Positions 9,755 through 17,648 of a stretch of 64,000 bases of DNA are shown here, piece by piece; the first letter of the stretch is position 1, and every line of letters starts with the position of its first letter. Source of the stretch: Paraburkholderia translucens (GTDB lineage: Bacteria; Pseudomonadota; Gammaproteobacteria; Burkholderiales; Burkholderiaceae); the NCBI RefSeq assembly GCF_020881035.1, contig NZ_JAJITC010000004.1:62001-126000 (forward strand), read 5' to 3'. The position numbers and the translations under genes were made by a program. Below the pieces are notes generated by a model. That model had not been told where the DNA came from. It was given only the letters and a program-made list of their open reading frames with translations, and did not search any database.

Positions 9755-10520
9755 CGATCAACTCCCCTTTGGTTTTGTAGTTCCAGCCGATGTGCACCAC
9801 GTCTCCGGCGGCTTGCAGGATCAGATAGCCCTGCAGCGAAAGCCGCTTGAGGACATCTCGCACATCGTTGGGCTGAAGGCCAAGAAGCTGCCAGTCTTCA
9901 TGTCCGACGATCTGGTTGTCGGCCAGGCCTTGGAACTTCAAATCATAAGCCAGGTAGGCGGCCACGCGGTCTTGAACCCGGAGTGCCTGTATCCGCCGCA
10001 GCCCTCGGATGTTCTTAGACAGCAGCTCGTAGTCAGCGCAGCAGCTGAGCAGGTAGTTGCACATCCGGCGGATGGTGCTGTCAGACCAGGGCTTCTGGGT
10101 TCGGCCAGCGCGAATCCCACGGAGCAAGAACTCCTTGGTGTCCTCGGAGGTCAGCCCATCACGGCCAGCGGCATACCGGGGCCAGTAGAGCTGGGTGACG
10201 AAGTCGCTCAGGACCAGATTGGCACGTGCGGTGTAGAGCAACATCAATTGCAGAAGCTCAGCCCGGCAGACGTGCTCAGCAAGACGTTTCAACATCCATG
10301 CGGCATCGGGCTCGCGCAGGTAGCGGGGTGCGAAACACTCGATCACCACATTGCGAAGCCTGCGCGCCGTGACGCGTGGGAACAGGCCAGACTCAAGCGC
10401 ATGACCCAGGAGCCCTTGGGGCTCCATGCCTTGCTCATAGAGGGACAGAAGCAGCCGAGTCTCTTCAACGAGGCCCGCACCAGCTGCCAACTGACTTGTG
10501 TAGAAGGGTGGGCGAGCCAC
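9735..10520 (-). CDS. brxA: BREX system protein BrxA (DUF1819)
   Basis: This 261-aa protein resembles BrxA (DUF1819), a helical NusB-like protein. Typical pieces are MARPPFYTSQLAAGAGLVEE, LLLYTARANLVLSDFV and KPWSDSTIRRMCNYLL. The start codon is GTG at 10520 and overlaps the TAG stop of brxE by one base (TAGTG), which suggests reinitiation from brxE. In BREX operons this gene follows brxE only in type 6-like arrangements. Confidence 0.9.
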   Translation of the reverse strand: MARPPFYTSQLAAGAGLVEETRLLLSLYEQGMEPQGLLGHALESGLFPRVTARRLRNVVIECFAPRYLREPDAAWMLKRLAEHVCRAELLQLMLLYTARANLVLSDFVTQLYWPRYAAGRDGLTSEDTKEFLLRGIRAGRTQKPWSDSTIRRMCNYLLSCCADYELLSKNIRGLRRIQALRVQDRVAAYLAYDLKFQGLADNQIVGHEDWQLLGLQPNDVRDVLKRLSLQGYLILQAAGDVVHIGWNYKTKGELIDVLTRS

Positions 10521-11017
10521 TATGCCTCCCGCACGAACGGGAAGGTCTTGATGCCCTTACGGAATCCGTCGAGATACACACCTGCAATGGCCCCGAGCAG
10601 CGCCTCCGCATCATCGACGAATTCGCCCGCCATAACCTGCGCGCCTTCACTGGCGGCACCAGGAGCCGAGAGGACTTCAAGCCGGGCCAGTGCTGCGTCT
10701 GGCGCTGTCAGATGTTGGCGCAGTTGTTCAACGAACGTGATTTCGGCCAGCGCGGCCGCGACACCTTGCTCGAGAACCTCCGGAAGACGAAATAGGTGAT
10801 GGGTTCGGCCGACGCCTATGGCTTCGTCATGCACTCGCGCTGCAGCTGTGGTGACCCCATTGCATTGGGCTTGAAACGCGGTTCGGGCGAACACCGGTGC
10901 GAGGAACGCCGATGCGCGCGACCCGAAGAATTGGCTGGCAAACCAGGCGGCGTGCTGCTCGGCCAAGTAGCCCACGAGGACGCGGATCTCTGCCGCGGAT
11001 TCGAAAACGTTGGTCAT
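10520..11017 (-). CDS. brxE: BREX type 6 protein BrxE
   Basis: This 165-aa, Ala-rich, mostly helical protein starts MTNVFESAAEIRVLVGYLAEQ and contains FFGSRASAFLAPVFART. It is the first gene of the operon, directly before brxA. A BrxE of this size in this position is the marker of BREX type 6 (brxE-brxA-brxB-brxC-pglX-pglZ-brxD-brxHI). Its molecular role is not established. The SD before the ATG is weak. The identification rests on position plus resemblance, so it is somewhat less certain than brxA-C. Confidence 0.8.
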   Translation of the reverse strand: MTNVFESAAEIRVLVGYLAEQHAAWFASQFFGSRASAFLAPVFARTAFQAQCNGVTTAAARVHDEAIGVGRTHHLFRLPEVLEQGVAAALAEITFVEQLRQHLTAPDAALARLEVLSAPGAASEGAQVMAGEFVDDAEALLGAIAGVYLDGFRKGIKTFPFVREA

Positions 11018-11261
11018 GCTCTATTAGTGTTCTTGACGGCATGCATGCCGTTGGCGATGCGCGACGCAGCGCGCATTGACTGCGCACCGTTCGCAAGCTC
11101 CAAGCAACTTAGGCGCGCCCCCCCCTCCCGCCGGGTACCTTTGTTTCAGGTCACTATACCTTTGAGGTGAGGCCATTCGCTGGGCCGTTGCATTAGGCAA
11201 TTCGATGGTTCGACCGGTGCCCGAGGCCCAAGTGGGACCGCCACCGTGGCCGGTGAAACGC
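11018..11261. promoter_or_regulatory. probable BREX promoter/leader region
   Basis: This 244-bp space separates the HTH gene from brxE. It has a GCATGCATGCC repeat close to the brxE start (about 11038-11049) and no convincing ORF of its own; an 81-codon frame here overlaps the HTH gene tail and lacks an SD. It is the only sizeable gap in the cluster, so the BREX promoter is expected here. I do not see a clear -35/-10 pair. Confidence 0.35.
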
Positions 11262-11534
11262 TTACGCATTGGTTTTATCCGCTGCCGAAGGCAGAGAGGC
11301 CTGCGGCACTTCCTCGTCTGGCACGTAAACGGCTACATCGCCGACGCCGCACCCGAAGAAGCGACAAAGGGCGTCGATGTTGTTCAACGTTGCGTTGTAG
11401 CCGCGCAAATTGACCATCCTGTAAAGGGTGGTCCGATGGAGGCCCGTGGCCTCGGCCACCTCTTTTAGTTCGACGCGCTGCCCACGCTTGAACGTCGCTT
11501 CGGCCATCAATTCGGTTAGTCGCAGTCTGATCAC
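11262..11534 (-). CDS. small XRE/Cro-type HTH regulator upstream of BREX
   Basis: This 90-aa protein carries a Cro/C1-type helix-turn-helix: VELKEVAEATGLHRTTLYRMVN followed by TLNNIDALCRFFGCGVGDVAVYVPD, the pattern of small YozG-like (HTH_26) regulators. It starts with GTG at 11534; an internal ATG at codon 10 is an alternative. It lies 245 bp upstream of brxE on the same strand, where BREX loci often carry a regulator (usually a WYL-type BrxR, unlike this one). A role in repressing the BREX operon is inferred from position only. Confidence 0.75.
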   Translation of the reverse strand: MIRLRLTELMAEATFKRGQRVELKEVAEATGLHRTTLYRMVNLRGYNATLNNIDALCRFFGCGVGDVAVYVPDEEVPQASLPSAADKTNA

Positions 11535-11997
11535 GGTATTCCAGTGGTCTCTTGGCCTTTCTTCATTCTATCGAAAATGTTGCATATATGCGACATTTCG
11601 TGCCGTTATTCAACTTTCGCACCACGATTCTTGGCCACAAGTGAGCAATGCGTACGCGCACAACGCGCGCGAGGCGGAATAATGTCGCCGCACTTCGTCT
11701 GCTCCTGATTGCCCGGCTTAATGCTTGCGCTTGATTCATTGATTAGCGGACCGCTGCGATACATTGAAATATCGACGGGAAAATTTACACGAAGATTAGA
11801 ACGCCACCCTCTTCCGAACCCCATTTCTCGCCTGTTCGCAAATCGACCGTTTGCTGGACGCGGGCAGGCACCCAGCCCCCCATTCTCATCGGTCGCGGTC
11901 TGACTGCTGCCGCCGCCTTTCGCGGCTAAGCGGTATCGCCGTCGGCGCCGCTCTGAATAAGAGAGTGTGTGCGGTGGCAAGGTCTGCAGCGCGGCCT
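11535..11997. other. 463-bp stretch without a supported gene
   Basis: The stretch lies between the HTH regulator and the next minus-strand gene. It has AT-rich tracts near 11560-11610 and 11730-11800 that could hold promoters for the HTH gene. Frames on both strands are short, lack ribosome-binding sites and have no recognisable domain. Confidence 0.4.
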
Positions 11998-12342
11998 TCA
12001 TAGAGCTGCTGGATGACCTTGGCCGGACTGCGCTTTCCGTATTTTTCGGTCCAACTTCCTCACCTGTTTCTCCAGTGCCTCGATCTTGGCAAGATACGGC
12101 CATAGTTCATCCATAATACGGTCCTCACGTTCCTTTAATTGCTTGACTAGGAACGCGTATTCCCGCTCGTACCTCTGTCTAGCGACCCGTGTATCGGACC
12201 ATGCACGTTCAAGGGGCCCGCTTTCTCTTCTCAGCTTGCGCAACTCGCGTATAGCGGCCTTCAGATGTGCCTCGTCTGCCAATTCGGTGGCCTCATCATG
12301 GGCCTTTTGCGCACGGCTCGGTTGATTGGTGGACTCGTTCAC
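11998..12342 (-). CDS. small coiled-coil protein, unknown function
   Basis: This is a 114-aa highly charged protein. Residues about 25-105 are rich in Glu/Arg/Lys with heptad-like leucines (LKAAIRELRKLRRE, FLVKQLKEREDRIMDELW, IEALEKQVRKLDRKI), so it is probably one long coiled coil. There is no signal peptide and no membrane segment. It sits in a run of minus-strand phage/plasmid-like genes leading towards the BREX cluster. I do not recognise the family. Confidence 0.55.
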   Translation of the reverse strand: MNESTNQPSRAQKAHDEATELADEAHLKAAIRELRKLRRESGPLERAWSDTRVARQRYEREYAFLVKQLKEREDRIMDELWPYLAKIEALEKQVRKLDRKIRKAQSGQGHPAAL

Positions 12343-12544
12343 GGCTCAAGAGCGTCTTCAATCCATCTTCAGAGCGTGCGAAAACGCCAACGGAAGTTTA
12401 GGTCAGGATACGTGATGTACGTACGGCTGCGTTCTGCCGTCCATGAGGGGAGACTCAGGTTCCGCCCGAGACCCAGACGCGATTGGCGTATCTCGCGAGA
12501 GCCATCATGAAGGAATTGATCGCGTCGCAAAAGTGTCACGGGAA

Positions 12545-12865
12545 TCAACGGACAGATCGAGCCGCCGGCACCGGGTCGGAAGATGCGCCCTCGCGGCGTC
12601 GTCGCGCGAGCTGTTCAGACTTCGTTGGCCGCCCGCGTCTCGGCGCAGCAGGTGTTAATTCTGCGCCGGCCGCCACGATGACGGGATTCACATGCTCACC
12701 AAGCCAGCGCTCGACATCCTCTACCCGCCAGAGTAGCCGCTTCGTTCCAGGCAAACGACAAACTGGGGGCAAGGACTGTGGGTTTCTAGTCGCGTCGCTA
12801 CGAATACTTGCGACCGATTTGCGGAGGCATTCCGCCAGCTGATCGACCGTGAGAAGTGCCTGCAT
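12545..12865 (-). CDS. AlpA/excisionase-like HTH protein
   Basis: This 106-aa protein starts MQALLTVDQLAECLRKSVASIRSD and continues PPVCRLPGTKRLLWRVEDVERWL. This is the helix-turn-helix_17 layout of AlpA and phage excisionase proteins: a sheet-like DNA-reading segment ending in an RLLWR-VEDVERWL helix. I chose ATG 12865; an upstream start at 12937 would add 24 residues without family resemblance. The C-terminal tail is basic (RRGRPTKSEQLARRRR). Proteins of this kind control excision or early genes of integrated elements, which fits the neighbouring replication-like genes. Confidence 0.65.
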   Translation of the reverse strand: MQALLTVDQLAECLRKSVASIRSDATRNPQSLPPVCRLPGTKRLLWRVEDVERWLGEHVNPVIVAAGAELTPAAPRRGRPTKSEQLARRRREGASSDPVPAARSVR

Positions 12866-13027
12866 GAAAATTGGCCCTTTATTGTGCCATGTCACATTTG
12901 TGCCCAAGGCGGCGTTGATTTGCGCACACCCGCGCACGGGTTCGACTTCTCAGCCGCGCCCCATTCGCGGGCCTTATTGAAGATAGCCGCTCGGCAACTT
13001 GCCTCGGTGCCAGGGCTACATCGTCAC

Positions 13028-13777
13028 TCACAACTTACCGCCCTCCTGCCCTCGTTTCCGAACCTCCTCGGCAAGCGCACGCTTCTTTTCCGCGAACTGC
13101 TCGCGCTCCTCCTTGGCCGCCTGCTCTTTTTGGGTGGCAGCCTGGGTACCTGCACCAACTATCTGCTGGCACAACAACTTCAGCTGCTGCAACTGTTCAC
13201 GCGCATTGAGTGACATCCGATCATCCGGGCCCGCGAGCAACAGTTCCGGTACCCGTACCTGATTGAGCTGCAACCGCCCGTTGCGCACCGCGTCATGCGT
13301 GACCTCCACCCTGCGCGCCGCATCGAAACCTTGTGAGATGACCCACTGTGGAAACTGGCCGATTGCACGTGCATGATCAATGAGGCGCCCATATGTAGCC
13401 TTGAATGCCATGCGCGCGCCCACCACATCGTCGAGTTGGAACACCGGCTGCGCCGTCGCCCACGCCTCAGCGATCTCCGTAGTCCAGACAACCGTCTCCC
13501 GCTCATCAGCGGCTCTCACCGCGATCGCCCAAGCCTCATCGGCCTCCGGACGTTCGTCGCGACGCTTTGGCAGATATCGCAGAACCGCAGCAGGCGTAAG
13601 CGGCACATCCTTCACGCTGAGATAGCTGGATAATGCAGAGATCACCAGCGGCATCGGAAACGGCTCGAGCATCGTCCACCAGACGCCAAGTGCATCCGCT
13701 TGAGGCAAGGGCTTGTGAATGGTGTGAAACGTCCGCGTGAGTTCATCAATAAAAGCTTTTTGTTCTTCGGGCTTCAC
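13028..13777 (-). CDS. phage/plasmid replication-module protein, unknown family
   Basis: This 249-aa protein starts with GTG at 13777, overlapping the TGA of the preceding gene as GTGA. It is helical, with a long Gln/Lys/Glu-rich coiled coil at the C-terminus (AATQKEQAAKEEREQFAEKKRALAEE). The N-terminal part (ELTRTFHTIHKPLPQADALGVWW, then VISALSSYL, PLTPAAVLRYLP) looks like replisome-organiser or helicase-loader partners in prophage replication modules. Coupling to the replication-O-like gene supports this, but no domain is certain. Confidence 0.55.
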   Translation of the reverse strand: MKPEEQKAFIDELTRTFHTIHKPLPQADALGVWWTMLEPFPMPLVISALSSYLSVKDVPLTPAAVLRYLPKRRDERPEADEAWAIAVRAADERETVVWTTEIAEAWATAQPVFQLDDVVGARMAFKATYGRLIDHARAIGQFPQWVISQGFDAARRVEVTHDAVRNGRLQLNQVRVPELLLAGPDDRMSLNAREQLQQLKLLCQQIVGAGTQAATQKEQAAKEEREQFAEKKRALAEEVRKRGQEGGKL

Positions 13778-14733
13778 GGTGCCGGCTCCATGTCGATGAC
13801 GTTCGGATCATCTACTGCCCCGAGGAATGCCGCTGCATTCGCAGCACTGATAGCAGCGAGATCATGCTTCGAGCTAACGCGTGGCGGATTCAATTCGTTC
13901 CGGATGAATCGATCAATCTGATCGGCATCACGCAAGATCAGTCCGACGCTGTTGTAGAACTGCCCCTGATCGTTCATGCCCATGTTGTACGGGGTCAGGC
14001 TGCAACCGCGAATGGCCTGGCAAAGTTGATCTACCGAGTACCCCATGCCAAGCGCGCCCTTGATCGCCCTGGCCCGACTGTCATCGAGCCTCGCCTCCGG
14101 CACGTTCATCGTGTGTTGCCAGAACGAAAAGATTTCCCGGACGGCCTCGTCCCCTGGTGCAGCTTCGGAACCCTCGGCAGAGGCACCCCTGACCACCTCA
14201 TCAAAGGCTTTGCCAAAAGCCGGTCCGATGCTGTGCACACCGGCCCGCAGAAGTTCCATGGCCTCCCGCTTGAGATCGCATTCTGGAATCAGATCCCATC
14301 CCTTCCCCCACGAGCGGACCACGTTGGGCGATTGGGGCGGGTTGCACTTGAGTCCGTTCGGAAGCCAGACAACGCGGGCAATCCAGTCAGCTTTCGCCAT
14401 GCCTTGCCGCGAAATCTCCCCAAAAGCCTGATCAAATGCGTCAAGATCCCAGCCGATCTCCTCCGCCATCGCGGCACGCCCTGAATGGAAAAGACCGGGG
14501 ATATGCCGGGTATGGGGCCCCGTGATCAGAAACAGCCAAAGCGCCTGCCCGCTTGGGACAAGCTTTGACAGCCGGCAGAATTTCTCATCGCCCCACATCC
14601 TCAGCTCGATCCTGCGATACGGAGCCTTCGATGTCTGGAGACCATGAACACTCGCCGTGCCGGGCTCGTCTGCATTACCATTGCCTGCACTATTGCTAAC
14701 GCATGCATGAGCGCCTTTTACGACATCCGCCAT
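13774..14733 (-). CDS. phage replication protein O-like (replication initiator/organiser)
   Basis: This 319-aa protein starts at ATG 14733, chosen because GGAGG lies 5 bases upstream. Residues about 30-60, YRRIELRMWGDEKFCRLSKL followed by GQALWLFLITGPHT, resemble winged-helix N-termini of prophage replication organisers that bind origin repeats. The middle (KCNPPQSPNVVRSWGKGWDLIPEC) and C-terminal part (EIFSFWQHTMNVPEARLDDSRARAIKGAL) are seen in phage and genomic-island replication proteins. It heads a minus-strand unit with the GTGA-coupled gene at 13028-13777. The sequence suggests a cryptic prophage or plasmid-type replication unit inside the island. Confidence 0.6.
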   Translation of the reverse strand: MADVVKGAHACVSNSAGNGNADEPGTASVHGLQTSKAPYRRIELRMWGDEKFCRLSKLVPSGQALWLFLITGPHTRHIPGLFHSGRAAMAEEIGWDLDAFDQAFGEISRQGMAKADWIARVVWLPNGLKCNPPQSPNVVRSWGKGWDLIPECDLKREAMELLRAGVHSIGPAFGKAFDEVVRGASAEGSEAAPGDEAVREIFSFWQHTMNVPEARLDDSRARAIKGALGMGYSVDQLCQAIRGCSLTPYNMGMNDQGQFYNSVGLILRDADQIDRFIRNELNPPRVSSKHDLAAISAANAAAFLGAVDDPNVIDMEPAP

Positions 14734-14877
14734 CAATCCTCCGAAAAAAGACAACCACTGACGCGCCGGCCAGGAAGGTTTCCAGCAAAGCTCAGCGCAA
14801 TGGTTCGATCTTCGGATAATGGGAAGTAACAGGGACACGTAAAATGTACCGCTGGTGCTCAAAATTTTGAGTCGGGT

Positions 14878-15462
14878 ATGAGCCGCATAGACCCTGCCCA
14901 GGCAGAGGCCTGGTCACTGATTGCAACCAGAATTAAAGACGCCGCCTTTGCAGATGGAATCAGCGACATAAAACAGCTCGAAGCCATCTTTCGGGTCGGC
15001 GAGGTATGGCGGAAATGGATTAAACGCAAGCGCATTGCCCGGGACGTCAACCGGACACGCATCATCAACGAAGCGCAACAGCGGGGATGGCTCGATCTCG
15101 CGTCGATTCCATTCAAGGACATCGCGGCATTGCCCGACGAAATCATCCATGCCCTGGATCAAGGGTATCCGGAGCCACTGAAGTCACTCCCCAAACCTCC
15201 GCCCGGTGGCGCGCATCAGACGGCCCCGCTAATAGTAAATGCCCTGCTTGACGATGCGGTCAACGGCATTGCCTCGAAGCGCCAGCAGGAATTTCAGGAA
15301 GTGAGTAACAACGCCGACTTTGACAGGTGGACAGACGCTGTGTCCGCAATTAGAGAAGCGTTTGCCCTAATCAATCCAGGTCGGGAATTAACGCTCGGAG
15401 CCGACGCTGACTTGCTCCGTGTACGCCTCATCGCCGCATACCGGCGGGACGGGTACAAATAG
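14878..15462 (+). CDS. hypothetical protein divergent from the replication module
   Basis: This 194-aa soluble protein starts MSRIDPAQAEAWSLIATRIKDAAF and contains VGEVWRKWIKRKRIARDVNRTRIINEA and a C-terminal LGADADLLRVRLIAAYRRDGYK. It is divergent from the replication-O-like gene, with 145 bp between the starts. The basic KRKRIARDVNRTR stretch could bind nucleic acid, but I recognise no family. The frame is complete and its codon use resembles its neighbours. Confidence 0.5.
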   Translation: MSRIDPAQAEAWSLIATRIKDAAFADGISDIKQLEAIFRVGEVWRKWIKRKRIARDVNRTRIINEAQQRGWLDLASIPFKDIAALPDEIIHALDQGYPEPLKSLPKPPPGGAHQTAPLIVNALLDDAVNGIASKRQQEFQEVSNNADFDRWTDAVSAIREAFALINPGRELTLGADADLLRVRLIAAYRRDGYK

Positions 15463-15570
15463 CAGCAAGGTTTGCGGAAAAGCACACGGACATTCCTGCT
15501 CCTTGCTCCCTGGTTCTTTTTCCTGCTACTGGTCCTGATTCGACGATGCCTCTCTAGTAGGCTTTCGTCA

Positions 15571-15599
15571 TGCCATGAAATGCCACGCATTTCATGGCA
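15571..15599. repeat. perfect inverted repeat, 12-bp arms
   Basis: TGCCATGAAATG at 15571-15582 is repeated inverted as CATTTCATGGCA at 15588-15599 around CCACG. There is no following T run, so it is not a typical terminator. It may be a protein-binding or recombination site. Confidence 0.7.
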
Positions 15600-15742
15600 C
15601 CGCAAGAGGACGTACCGCCTCTATGCGGGATATGAGCCCCCCTGTCATGCTCACTTTTTATTTCAGCAATTTTCGTATTCGAGCGTATTTTCTCACTGAT
15701 CCTTGGTACGAAAAATCAAAAATCGGAACCTCTATTAATCAT

Positions 15743-15766
15743 GTCGCCTTCGGCGACTCATTTTTT
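15743..15766 (+). terminator. rho-independent-type terminator
   Basis: GTCGCC and GGCGAC flank a TTC loop (15743-15757), followed by TCA and six T (15761-15766). It lies 280 bp past the stop of the 194-aa gene, with no accepted gene between. Confidence 0.5.
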
Positions 15767-15845
15767 CGACCGCAAACCCTCGTGACGCATATGATGTTTC
15801 TTTATGTTGTCCCCGTTGACCTCAGCTCGAACCGACGTGTCACCC

Positions 15846-15891
15846 CGCGAATGTGCACTGCGCACTGCACATATCGCAGTGCGCATTCGCG
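15846..15891. repeat. long inverted repeat, 17-bp arms with one mismatch
   Basis: CGCGAATGTGCACTGCG (15846-15862) pairs with CGCAGTGCGCATTCGCG (15875-15891) with a single mismatch across a 12-base loop. A second, inner GTGCA/TGCAC repeat is nested in it. It lies about 60 bp upstream of an AT-rich tract. Confidence 0.7.
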
Positions 15892-16023
15892 CAGCGAAGC
15901 TCCGATTCGTGTGGTATCGCGTATCGTCGATAACACGTATTGGTAATTGTAAAAACAAATTAATATTCAAATTTATCAGTTATCCGAATTTATAATCGTG
16001 TAAATCATCTTCGGCGTAACATC

Positions 16024-16800
16024 ATGCTTCATCCGGACAAGATACGTTTCATGCAGCGCCTCCAGCAGGCGGCCGTCCATCAGCATGTCTTCTACACTGC
16101 GGGGCGAACCGATCTCCCGGGCTTCGATCGGCTGACAAAAAGATTCGCCGATGCATACGGCACTGAACTCAGTCGCCAGACAAAGCACAAACGCCGGCTG
16201 GCCGGTGAGGCCAGTAGCTGCCTTCATGGTGTGCGGCTGACCACCCGGAGCGACAATGGCCAGCTGTCTGTCGACTGGGTGTTGCTGGTCAGCCCGGGCT
16301 TTGGCCTCGTGACCCACCGCGAGCAGCTCCAGGATCTGCGCGATCCACGTTCGCGGCTGATGTCGCCAGACGAGCGCCACGAGCTGGTCCATGACGGCAA
16401 GACCTGGTCGTGGCGGCTGACGCATCGCATCTACAACCAATATCTCGATCGAATTCACCGCATCGCTTCATCGTCCACAGATCGGCGCCGACAGATCGAA
16501 ATCAACGGCGTCTCACGGGACGCTGATGCCGAAATCCTGCTCGACCGGCTCTACTCTGAACCGGGTTTTCGCCTGGTGCGCCGGCAGGTCGGCAAGCTTG
16601 TCGCCGAACTGCGACGCGACTGGAAACGGCTGCGGCCAGCCAGTGGACCGCAATTGTCAGAACGCGCTTTTCTCGCCTACGTCCGCTTCCTGCCGGATCA
16701 GCCGGTGACCAACGGGTTGACGCGCGCAGAAAGACGCGAGGCCTTCCTGAGCGTGTTTCCTGAACAGATCGCGAGCACAACCATTTCCGATAGTTACTGA
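16024..16800 (+). CDS. hypothetical island protein, 258 aa
   Basis: The frame starts MLHPDKIRFMQRLQQAAVHQ and is rich in Arg and Gln. It contains LTTRSDNGQLSVDWVLLVSPGFGLVTH, DPRSRLMSPDERHELVHDGKTWSWRLTHR and a basic helical C-terminal half (LVRRQVGKLVAELRRDWKRLRP). There is no signal peptide or membrane segment. The SD is weak. The gene follows the inverted-repeat/AT-rich region directly, so a nucleic-acid-binding role tied to that region is conceivable but unproven. I do not recognise the family. Confidence 0.5.
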   Translation: MLHPDKIRFMQRLQQAAVHQHVFYTAGRTDLPGFDRLTKRFADAYGTELSRQTKHKRRLAGEASSCLHGVRLTTRSDNGQLSVDWVLLVSPGFGLVTHREQLQDLRDPRSRLMSPDERHELVHDGKTWSWRLTHRIYNQYLDRIHRIASSSTDRRRQIEINGVSRDADAEILLDRLYSEPGFRLVRRQVGKLVAELRRDWKRLRPASGPQLSERAFLAYVRFLPDQPVTNGLTRAERREAFLSVFPEQIASTTISDSY

Positions 16801-16815
16801 CCAGACGCCAGCGCT

Positions 16816-16965
16816 TCAGCGCCCCAAAAGCAGCATGACCAGGGTTACCAGGGTCGCGATCGCCCCGATCGTGCCCGCGACCACAGCCGACAACGCAACG
16901 ATGGCTTCCCTGCCCTGTGCGCGAGGGAACAGGCGACGTGCGATGACAATCATGCTTCTGTTCAT
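16816..16965 (-). CDS. small single-pass or hairpin membrane protein, 49 aa
   Basis: A short frame, MNRSMIVIARRLFPRAQGRE, continues into a hydrophobic segment rich in Ala/Val/Leu (IVALSAVVAGTIGAIATLV) and ends MLLLGR. It is preceded by a strong SD, GGGGGAG six bases before the ATG, which argues that it is real despite its size. It converges on the 258-aa gene, 15 bp away. Function is unknown; small membrane proteins of this kind are common on integrative elements. Confidence 0.6.
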   Translation of the reverse strand: MNRSMIVIARRLFPRAQGREAIVALSAVVAGTIGAIATLVTLVMLLLGR

Positions 16966-17134
16966 TATTCACTCCCCCATTCTCCACGTTGGGTCGAACC
17001 CGGTACCCGCCAGCCTTCGCGCCAGAACCTCTCGTCTTCCGCCCTTCAACTATTGGCCAACGAATTCGAATGCATGGCGTATGTGTCGTCGTTCGACATA
17101 TCGGGCTGCTACGACAACCTGAAGGAGAAATCGA

Positions 17135-17488
17135 ATGTCGACACCCGACCCGTTTGCTGCGTTCATGAACAAGGTCCTCCGCGGCCACCCGCACAGTCAG
17201 AGTCTCATCGACGAGGGGCGCATTGCCCTGCACAGGCTCTACGACTTTGCGCTAGGCGAAACAGGGGAAAGCTGCGTTATCGCCATGTTCCTGCTTGGTC
17301 TCTACGATGCAAGACGCTTTCCGCTTCCGGTCCAGGAGCTGCGCATGCTGGACCGGACGCTCATCGACGACGTGCTGCGCGTCCTGAGAATGGATTTCCT
17401 GGCTGGCTCGGACAACATTCACCACTACTTTTGGAGTGGCGAAAAGATTTTCGAACATCTGGCGCAATTTTGGGACTTCGACGAATGA
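17135..17488 (+). CDS. DUF7673-like island protein
   Basis: This 117-aa protein has AAGGAG eight bases before ATG. The core, ALHRLYDFALGETGESCVIAMFLLGLYDARRF followed by LDRTLIDDVLRVLRMD, fits the pattern of a short helical family (DUF7673) carried by integrative elements and plasmids. No biochemical function is known. A terminator follows 20 bp downstream, so it is a single-gene unit. Confidence 0.6.
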   Translation: MSTPDPFAAFMNKVLRGHPHSQSLIDEGRIALHRLYDFALGETGESCVIAMFLLGLYDARRFPLPVQELRMLDRTLIDDVLRVLRMDFLAGSDNIHHYFWSGEKIFEHLAQFWDFDE

Positions 17489-17507
17489 CCCGTGCGGTTT
17501 GAAACCG

Positions 17508-17540
17508 TTCCCCCGTGGCGGCTGTCACGGGGGAATCTTT
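17508..17540 (+). terminator. rho-independent terminator after the DUF7673-like gene
   Basis: TTCCCCCGTG (17508-17517) pairs with CACGGGGGAA (17526-17535) across an 8-base loop and is followed by TCTTTT. It lies 20 bp after the stop at 17488. Confidence 0.75.
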
Positions 17541-17648
17541 TAGAGCGCAAAGCGACAGCCCATTCCCTGCTGTCGTCGAACCGGCATGAAAACGGCCCAG
17601 TTGTGTTCACACCGTCGTCAGGAGCTGCCGGTCGATCACGCATACGCC

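Larger units (their letters stand above)
15463..16023. other. 560-bp non-coding stretch with large inverted repeats and AT-rich tract
   Basis: No supported gene is seen. The stretch holds a perfect 12-bp inverted repeat (15571-15599), a hairpin with a T run (15743-15766), a 17-bp inverted repeat with one mismatch (15846-15891) and a strongly AT-rich tract (about 15945-16000) directly upstream of the next ORF. Inverted repeats next to an AT-rich tract are features of replication origins, transfer origins or heavily regulated promoters. A short hydrophobic frame (about 15472-15699, TTG start) lacks an SD and I did not accept it. Confidence 0.5.

Noticed and set aside
11606..12103. 165-codon minus-strand frame
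   Set aside because: It overlaps the coiled-coil gene, is Ser/Arg-rich and has no start signal.
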